Assembly: GCF_043424415.1 (NCBI RefSeq)
Contig: NZ_JBHWOO010000268.1
Coordinates: 1-11,158, forward strand
Length of the DNA: 11,158 nucleotides
Source of the DNA: Luteococcus sp043424415
GTDB lineage: Bacteria; Actinomycetota; Actinomycetes; Propionibacteriales; Propionibacteriaceae
Direction of reading: 5' to 3'
Shown here: piece after piece, positions 6,025 through 11,158 of the stretch
Layout of the letters: every line of letters starts with the position of its first letter
Numbering within the stretch: the stretch's first letter is position 1
Made by a program: the position numbers and the translations under genes
The notes under the pieces: model-generated
Databases searched by the model: none
What the model was told of the DNA's origin: nothing
What the model saw: the letters and a program-made list of their open reading frames with translations, nothing else

Positions 6025-6615
6025 GTGGAACCATCCCGCCTTACCAGCCAGCCGTCCAGCACCTTCGATGCCCTGCTGCGGATCATGGACGGGCTGGACT
6101 GGGCCGGTGACATGGATGTCGAGCGCATCCCTGGACCCCGTGGGCTCGCGGCCCGCTCGGCCGCACTGGCCGCCGAGGTGAACGGACGCGACCAACTGGC
6201 CAGCGGTCGGTTGGTGCTGCTGCAGGAGGACGAGGCGGTGCCCGCCTGGGGTGCCGACCTGCGCCTGGTGAGCCTGGTCCAGTCCGAGGTGACGCCCGGG
6301 ATGGCCCAGGGTTCGACGGTGCACGACGTGGGCTGGAGCTGGGTGCAGGGCTCACTGGATGCCCGCCGTGCGCACTGGGGCGCCCGGTCCGGTACAGTCT
6401 CGACGGTTTCGAGTCGCACTTTCGAGGGACTCCAGGACAACCCCGACCATGCGGAGATCGAGATCAGGGCGTCGTGGACGCCCCTGCTGGATGATCCCGG
6501 CCAGCTGGTCGACCACCTGCTGGCCTGGCAGGACCTGGTGCGTACCGCCGCTGGCCTGCCTGGATCGTCCGCAGGCGTGGTGATGCTGGGTTCCAGGCTG
6601 GGAAGGACACGATGA
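6025..6615 (+). CDS. DUF3000 family protein
   Basis: The 196-residue product belongs to the actinobacterial DUF3000 family, which has no established function. It is soluble, with no signal peptide, membrane segment or known catalytic motif. The most family-like stretches are GTVSTVSSRTFEGL (123-136) and EIEIRASWTP (144-153), followed by a helical C-terminus. Start is GTG at 6025, directly downstream of TAGGGT with a 7-base spacer, which fits a leaderless message. The frame continues upstream to 5893, but that extension lies in the divergent promoter region. Its TGA overlaps the rnd ATG by 4 bp, so the two are coupled. The same pair sits together in mycobacteria (Rv2680-Rv2681), suggesting a shared RNA-related role; that last step is inference. 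Confidence 0.85.
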   Translation: MEPSRLTSQPSSTFDALLRIMDGLDWAGDMDVERIPGPRGLAARSAALAAEVNGRDQLASGRLVLLQEDEAVPAWGADLRLVSLVQSEVTPGMAQGSTVHDVGWSWVQGSLDARRAHWGARSGTVSTVSSRTFEGLQDNPDHAEIEIRASWTPLLDDPGQLVDHLLAWQDLVRTAAGLPGSSAGVVMLGSRLGRTR

Positions 6616-7922
6616 ACGACAAGACGAGCGCACAGTCCTCGGCGAGGGAACTCGACGGCGAAGGCGCGCCGGGGGTGGCGGACACACCGATGGCGGTGCT
6701 CGACCGGCCGCGCGACGGCGCACCGACGGTCGTGGACACCCCGGAGGCCCTGGCCGCCAGCGTGGCCGCGCTGGCCGGCGGCACCGGAGCCGTCGCCGTC
6801 GACACCGAGCGCGCCCAGGGCTTCCGGTACTCATCCAAGGCCTACCTGCTGCAATTTCGCCGCACCGGCTCCGGCACCCACATCATCGACCCCATCGCCT
6901 TCGAGGATGCCTCGGGCGTGCCGCAGCTGCAGGAGCTGCAGGAGGCGATTGTTGACGCCACCTGGATCATCCACGCCGCCAGTCAGGACCTCCCCTGCCT
7001 GGTGGAGGCCGGTCTGGTGCCCCGCACCATCTTCGACACCGAGCTCGCCGGCCGGCTCCTGGGACTCGACCGAGTCGGACTGGGTGCCATGATCGAGCGC
7101 TACTTCGGTCTGCGGCTGCTCAAGGAGCATTCGGCAGCAGACTGGTCGCGCCGTCCCCTGCCCGACGAGTGGGTCAACTATGCCGCCCTCGACGTGGAAC
7201 TGCTGGTGGAGCTGTGCGAGACGATGACCGGCGAGCTGGAGACCGCCGGCAAACTCGGCTGGGCCATGCAGGAGTTCGACCACCTGGTCGAGCACTGCAC
7301 CGATCCGGTGAAGCCCCGGCCCGAGCGGTGGCGCCGCACGCACGGGATGCACCAGGTGCGTACGCCGATCGGTCTGGCGGTGGTGCGTGAACTGTGGAGC
7401 GTGCGCGACGAGCTGGCCTCCCGCCTGGACAAGGCTCCGGGCCGGCTGGTGCAGGACAGTGCCGTCAGCGAGCTGGCCGCCAGGGCGGCCACCACGCGCC
7501 CGCCGCACGTGCCGAGCAAGGAGGAGCTGCGCCAGGTCAACGGCTTCAAGCGCCGCACCGCCAAGCAGTACGAGAACAACTGGGTTGCCGCCCTGGAACG
7601 GGTGTCCGCAATGAGCCGTGCCCAGCTGCCCAGCGCCCGGGTGCCCACCGATGGCCCCCCGCCGCCGCGCAGCTGGGAGCGTCGCCACCCCGAGGCCTTC
7701 GCCCGCTGGAATCGGGTGCGCCCCGCCACGCAGGAGATGGCGGAGAAGCTGTCGATGGCGCCCGAGAACCTGATCGCTCCCGATGCGCTGAAGCGCATCA
7801 CCTTCGAGCCGCCCTCCCCACTGGAGTCGCAGGCGCTCGATGCCCGTCTGGCCGAGCTCCAGGTGCGGCCCTGGCAGCGGGAACTGTTGGTTCCGCTGCT
7901 CCAGGACCTGCTGGCGGACTGA
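6612..7922 (+). CDS. rnd: Ribonuclease D-like 3'-5' exonuclease with HRDC domain
   Basis: The 436-residue product has a DEDDy exonuclease domain at about 40-215. ExoI is VDTE (D64, E66), ExoII is in HAASQDLPCL (D126), and ExoIII is YAALD (Y190, D194). These are the four metal ligands and the tyrosine of the RNase D group, which trims tRNA and other stable RNA 3' ends. An HRDC helical domain follows at about 252-330, with QVNGFKRRTAKQYENNW at its end. A second, degenerate HRDC-like helical region lies near 350-430 after a Pro-rich linker. The acidic first 35 residues look disordered. The ATG at 6612 follows AAGGA with a 4-base spacer and overlaps the DUF3000 stop as ATGA. It converges on dxs with only 17 bases between stops. 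Actinobacterial members are often annotated simply as HRDC-domain proteins. Confidence 0.93.
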   Translation: MNDKTSAQSSARELDGEGAPGVADTPMAVLDRPRDGAPTVVDTPEALAASVAALAGGTGAVAVDTERAQGFRYSSKAYLLQFRRTGSGTHIIDPIAFEDASGVPQLQELQEAIVDATWIIHAASQDLPCLVEAGLVPRTIFDTELAGRLLGLDRVGLGAMIERYFGLRLLKEHSAADWSRRPLPDEWVNYAALDVELLVELCETMTGELETAGKLGWAMQEFDHLVEHCTDPVKPRPERWRRTHGMHQVRTPIGLAVVRELWSVRDELASRLDKAPGRLVQDSAVSELAARAATTRPPHVPSKEELRQVNGFKRRTAKQYENNWVAALERVSAMSRAQLPSARVPTDGPPPPRSWERRHPEAFARWNRVRPATQEMAEKLSMAPENLIAPDALKRITFEPPSPLESQALDARLAELQVRPWQRELLVPLLQDLLAD

Positions 7923-7945
7923 GGCTGGCCCCGCTGGGGTCAGCC
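7923..7945. terminator. Hairpin between convergent rnd and dxs
   Basis: GGCTGGCCCC (7923-7932) pairs with GGGGTCAGCC (7936-7945) over 10 bp with one G-T wobble and a 3-base loop. It begins on the base after the rnd stop and includes the complement of the dxs stop. It can therefore act on both transcripts. No T run follows on either side. Confidence 0.6.
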
Positions 7946-9853
7946 CTCCAGGGAGGTGGGCGCGGTGCTCTGCTCCTCGGAGGCCTGCATCAGGTGGCAT
8001 CCGAGCACCTGGTGCGCGATCTCCTGACCCGTCAGGCCCAGGTCTTGCAGCAATTCCGGACGGCTGGCATGGTCCAGGAAGCGCTGCGGGATCCCGAAGC
8101 ACATCAGTGGGGTGGTCACGCGCATGCGGCGCATGGCATCACCCAGTTGGGCCCCCACGCCCCCGACGACCATCGAGTCCTCGATGCTGACCACCAGCTG
8201 GTGGCGTCCCGCCTGGTCGACCAGTGCGGGGCTGACCGGCACCGACCACAGCGGGTCGACCACGGTGCTGCGCACGCCCTGGCGCGCCAGGCGCTCGGCG
8301 ACGTCGAGGGCGAGGCCCACGAACTGTCCGTGGCCCACGACCAGGATCTCGGCCTCCTCGTCCAGGCGCAACAGGTCGAGTCCGTCCTGGTGGCGCACCG
8401 CCTCGATCGGGTCGGGCAGCTTCTCCTTGGACCAGCGCACCACGGTGGGGCCGTCGTCGATCCCCACAGCAGTCTCCAGCGCCTGGGCCATCCGTACGCC
8501 GTCGCGCGGCGAGCTGAGGCGAAGACCCGGCACCAGCGAGCACATCGACACGTCCCACATGCCGTTGTGGCTGGCGCCGTCGCTGCCGGTGAGGCCGGCA
8601 CGGTCGAGGCAGAAGGTGACCCCCTCGCGGTGCAGGGCCACATCCATCAACAGCTGGTCGAAGGCGCGATTGAGGAAGGTCGAGTAGACCGCGACGACCG
8701 GGTGCAGGCCGCCAGCGGCCAGGCCTGCGGCGGAGGCCACCGCGTGCTGTTCGGCGATGCCCACGTCGAAGGTGCGCTCGGGGAAGACCTGCGAGAAGCG
8801 GGCGAGCCCCACGGGGTGCAGCATCGCCGCGGTGATCGCCACTACCTCGGGATGGCGGTCGCCGATGCGCACCATGGCCTCGCTGAAGGCATCGGTCCAC
8901 GTGGCCTGCACCGTGGCGGACAGTGGCTCGCCGGTCAGCTCGTTGATCTTGCCGACGGCATGGAAGCGGTCCTCCTCGTGGTCCTCGGCGAACTTGAAAC
9001 CGCGCCCCTTCTGGGTGATGCAGTGCACGATCACCGGACCGCCGAAACCCCTGGCCTGCTCCAGTGCCTGTTCCACGGCCTCCAGGTCGTGGCCGTCGAT
9101 CGGGCCCAGGTACTTCAGGCCCAGGTCACTGAACAGCCCCTGCGGCGCCAGGACATCCTTCAGGCCGGCCTTCATGCCGTGCAGCAGGTCATAGGCGGGC
9201 CGACCGAAGATGGGGGCCTTGTTGATGCTGCGCTTGGCGACGTCGAGCACCTGTTCGTAGCGGCGGTCGGTGCGCATCCCCGCCAGGTGGGTGGCCAGGC
9301 CTCCCACGGTGGGCGTGTAGGAACGACCGTTGTCGTTGACGATGATGACCAGCCGCAGGCCCTCCTGGACGGCGATGTTGTTCAGCGCCTCCCAGGCCAT
9401 GCCGCCGGTGAGGGCCCCGTCGCCGACCAGGACTGCGACGGTGCGGTCCTCGCCCTTGAGGCGGAAGGCCTTGGCCAGGCCCTCGCCCCAGCTGAGCGAG
9501 GTGGAGGCGTGCGAGTTCTCCACCCAGTCGTGCTTGCTCTCCGTGCGGGAGGGATAGCCTGACAGCCCGCCCTTCTGGCGCAGGCTCTCGAACTGTCCGG
9601 CGCGGCCGGTGAGGATCTTGTGCACATAGGCCTGGTGCCCGGTGTCGAAGACCAGCGGGTCATTGGGCGAGTCGAAGACGCGATGTATCGCCATGGTCAG
9701 CTCGACCGCGCCCAGGTTCGGGCCCAGGTGCCCACCGGTGCGGCTCACGTTGGTCACGAGGAAGGCCCGGATCTCGCGAGCGAGCTCTGCGAGCTCGGCG
9801 TAGTCCAGCGCGCGCAGGTCGCTCGGGGATGAGATGTGGTCCAGCAAAGACAT
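7940..9853 (-). CDS. dxs: 1-Deoxy-D-xylulose-5-phosphate synthase
   Basis: The 637-residue enzyme condenses pyruvate with glyceraldehyde-3-phosphate to DXP. This is the entry step of the methylerythritol phosphate isoprenoid pathway, which also supplies thiamine and pyridoxal precursors. Domains are intact: an N-terminal TPP domain with SRTGGHLGPNLG (37-48), FDTGHQAYVHK (69-79) and the GDGALTGGMAWEALNN motif (144-159); a pyrimidine-binding domain with GIAEQHAV (365-372, catalytic E368) and SDGASHNGMWD (424-434); and a C-terminal transketolase domain from about 495. The ATG at 9853 (MSLLDHI) is chosen because family proteins begin this way and TAGAAT (9866-9861) lies seven bases upstream. An ATG three codons earlier has a weak AGGA and overlaps that hexamer. 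It is convergent with rnd, as I recall for Rv2681/dxs1 of mycobacteria. Confidence 0.97.
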   Translation of the reverse strand: MSLLDHISSPSDLRALDYAELAELAREIRAFLVTNVSRTGGHLGPNLGAVELTMAIHRVFDSPNDPLVFDTGHQAYVHKILTGRAGQFESLRQKGGLSGYPSRTESKHDWVENSHASTSLSWGEGLAKAFRLKGEDRTVAVLVGDGALTGGMAWEALNNIAVQEGLRLVIIVNDNGRSYTPTVGGLATHLAGMRTDRRYEQVLDVAKRSINKAPIFGRPAYDLLHGMKAGLKDVLAPQGLFSDLGLKYLGPIDGHDLEAVEQALEQARGFGGPVIVHCITQKGRGFKFAEDHEEDRFHAVGKINELTGEPLSATVQATWTDAFSEAMVRIGDRHPEVVAITAAMLHPVGLARFSQVFPERTFDVGIAEQHAVASAAGLAAGGLHPVVAVYSTFLNRAFDQLLMDVALHREGVTFCLDRAGLTGSDGASHNGMWDVSMCSLVPGLRLSSPRDGVRMAQALETAVGIDDGPTVVRWSKEKLPDPIEAVRHQDGLDLLRLDEEAEILVVGHGQFVGLALDVAERLARQGVRSTVVDPLWSVPVSPALVDQAGRHQLVVSIEDSMVVGGVGAQLGDAMRRMRVTTPLMCFGIPQRFLDHASRPELLQDLGLTGQEIAHQVLGCHLMQASEEQSTAPTSLEG

Positions 9854-9860
9854 GAGTGAC

Positions 9861-9866
9861 ATTCTA
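9861..9866 (-). promoter_or_regulatory. -10 box (TAGAAT) for dxs
   Basis: TAGAAT reads 9866 to 9861 on the minus strand and leaves a 7-base spacer to the dxs ATG at 9853. A transcript starting at or next to that ATG would be leaderless. No TTGACA-like -35 is evident. Confidence 0.55.
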
Positions 9867-9904
9867 GTCCTGTCTGGCTTGGCAGGGGGCATTCGTCGGG
9901 TGGC

Positions 9905-10399
9905 TCACAGCTTTTCCACGAAGTCCTCACCCCTCAGTGCCGTCTCCACCAGAGCCACGGCACGGCGTACCCGCACCAGGCGGGCCCCCTCGCTCTGGAT
10001 GGTACTGGCCGCCTGGTCGAGGACGTCGTCACCCACCAGGCCACCGAGTTCCGCCCGTGCGGTGCCCAGCATCCGTCGTGAGCTCTCGATCTGGCCATCG
10101 ACGAACTGGGCCGCCATCCGGGCCAGCACGACCGGATGGCGGCGCAGCACCTGGTGAGCGCGATAGTCAGCCGGGCACTGGTCGAGCAGCCAGCCGACGG
10201 CCGCCTGCTCCCAGTCGTGGCTCCCCCGCGGCGGCACCTCCGCAGGCCAGCCGGGTGGCAGGAAGACCTGGCGTCGGGGCTCCTGGACCGAAGGGCGGCG
10301 TACGCGCACCGCACCCCCGGCGTGGTAGCCAGTGGTCTGGCCGCGTCCTGCCGGCCTCCTCGTGCCCGCGTCGGGGTACTGCGTGAAGGCCATGCCCAT
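9905..10399 (-). CDS. Conserved actinobacterial protein of unknown function
   Basis: The 164-residue product is not assigned to a named family. The first 55 residues are basic, Gly/Pro/Arg-rich and probably disordered. From HDWEQAAVGWLLDQCPADYR (about 61-80) onward it is strongly helical. The most characteristic part is a CPADYRAHQVLRRHPVVLAR stretch, followed by helices with alternating acid and basic faces that could form a helical bundle. I recall similar unnamed actinobacterial proteins with a CPxDYRxxxVLRRHP core. There is no signal peptide, membrane segment or catalytic motif. The start is the ATG at 10399, with AGAGG seven bases upstream (10411-10407); a second ATG is two codons later. 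Unlike most neighbours it has a long structured leader. It lies 51 bases upstream of dxs and downstream of aconitase on the same strand. Confidence 0.7.
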   Translation of the reverse strand: MGMAFTQYPDAGTRRPAGRGQTTGYHAGGAVRVRRPSVQEPRRQVFLPPGWPAEVPPRGSHDWEQAAVGWLLDQCPADYRAHQVLRRHPVVLARMAAQFVDGQIESSRRMLGTARAELGGLVGDDVLDQAASTIQSEGARLVRVRRAVALVETALRGEDFVEKL

Positions 10400-10407
10400 G
10401 GGTCCAC

Positions 10408-10461
10408 CTCTTCCCTGTCGTGGCGCCACCCGGATGGTGGCGCGCCGTGCCTGGGGAAGAG
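10408..10461 (-). promoter_or_regulatory. Structured 5' leader that pairs with the Shine-Dalgarno
   Basis: On the minus strand CTCTTCCC (10461-10454) and GGGAAGAG (10415-10408) form a perfect 8-bp outer stem. Inside it GCGCCACC (10443-10436) and GGTGGCGC (10430-10423) form a perfect 8-bp inner stem with a 5-base loop. The outer stem includes most of the AGAGG ribosome-binding site for the gene starting at 10399. It matches no riboswitch class I can recognise. Confidence 0.5.
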
Positions 10462-10487
10462 ACTGCACGTCGCCTCTGACATTTTGT

Positions 10488-10501
10488 CGAACTGGTTTTC
10501 G
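10488..10501. promoter_or_regulatory. LexA-like inverted repeat (weak)
   Basis: CGAAC-TGGT-TTTCG differs at one of ten conserved positions from the Gram-positive/actinobacterial SOS box CGAAC-N4-GTTCG. It lies in an AT-richer patch about 90 bases before the small gene at 10399, where a promoter would be expected. One mismatch in ten is not rare in 11 kb, so this is only a candidate. Confidence 0.2.
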
Positions 10502-10531
10502 GTGACGCATGCTGGGCTCCGGAAATGCACG

Positions 10532-10564
10532 AGGGCCGTGCCAATGGGTCACTGGCACGGCCCT
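10532..10564 (-). terminator. Aconitase terminator hairpin
   Basis: AGGGCCGTGCCA (10532-10543) and TGGCACGGCCCT (10553-10564) form a perfect 12-bp stem with a 9-base loop, 31 bases after the aconitase stop. A smaller stem TCCCGC-CTCA-GCGGGA (10575-10590) lies between it and the stop. The sequence following on the minus strand is CGTGCATTTCC, with no proper U tract. Confidence 0.75.
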
Positions 10565-10595
10565 GTTCGACCTGTCCCGCCTCAGCGGGAGCCGG

Positions 10596-11158
<563 letters not shown>

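Noticed and set aside
7394..9562. 722-codon plus-strand open frame
   Set aside because: It overlaps the 3' half of rnd and nearly all of dxs on the opposite strand. Its product is low-complexity Gly/Ala/His/Gln-rich, typical of a GC-rich antisense shadow.
10439..10446. 8-bp palindrome GGCGCGCC
   Set aside because: It is explained by the inner leader hairpin and high GC content. There is no reason to call it a separate operator.

Overview
The window is GC-rich with dense, mostly leaderless or tightly coupled genes, as expected of an Actinomycetota chromosome. The order hemQ-hemE / DUF3000-rnd / dxs is the one I recall from Mycobacterium (Rv2676c to Rv2682c). Here hemY and the enoyl-CoA hydratase gene between them are absent. 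An FMN-riboswitch-controlled RibXY-type transporter fits a Propionibacteriales-like host, but the genus assignment is a guess.

Left edge (1-1533, minus strand): the N-terminal part of a tyrosine recombinase runs off the window. Behind it lies a stand-alone LigD-type polymerase domain (archaeo-eukaryotic primase superfamily). This is the only part that looks accessory. Divergent from the polymerase gene is msrB (1583-2029), a zinc-site methionine-R-sulfoxide reductase.

Middle (2058-5901, all minus): hemE-hemQ, with a 4-bp stop/start overlap, supplies two steps of the coproporphyrin-dependent haem pathway. It is followed by a complete FMN riboswitch with its own TATAAT promoter and a visible Shine-Dalgarno sequestering platform. 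This controls a permease and a lipoprotein that together resemble the RibX/RibY riboflavin uptake system. The genes overlap by 4 bp and no ATPase gene is present in the window.

Right (6025-11158): DUF3000-rnd on the plus strand, overlapping by 4 bp, converges on dxs (1-deoxy-D-xylulose-5-phosphate synthase). Next come an unnamed small actinobacterial gene with a strongly structured 5' leader and the 3' end of an aconitase gene, both on the minus strand. Three of the four gene boundaries that should terminate transcription have GC-rich hairpins of 9-12 bp without a U tract, and the fourth (msrB/ribY) has a long-looped version.

I see no CRISPR array, tRNA, rRNA or insertion sequence, and no clear novel multi-gene system. 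The best leads are regulatory: the riboswitch platform, a promoter -10 element inside the loop of a hairpin, a recurring TANNNT-N6/7-start arrangement that suggests leaderless transcripts, the structured leader at 10408-10461, and a Cys-rich tail on HemQ.
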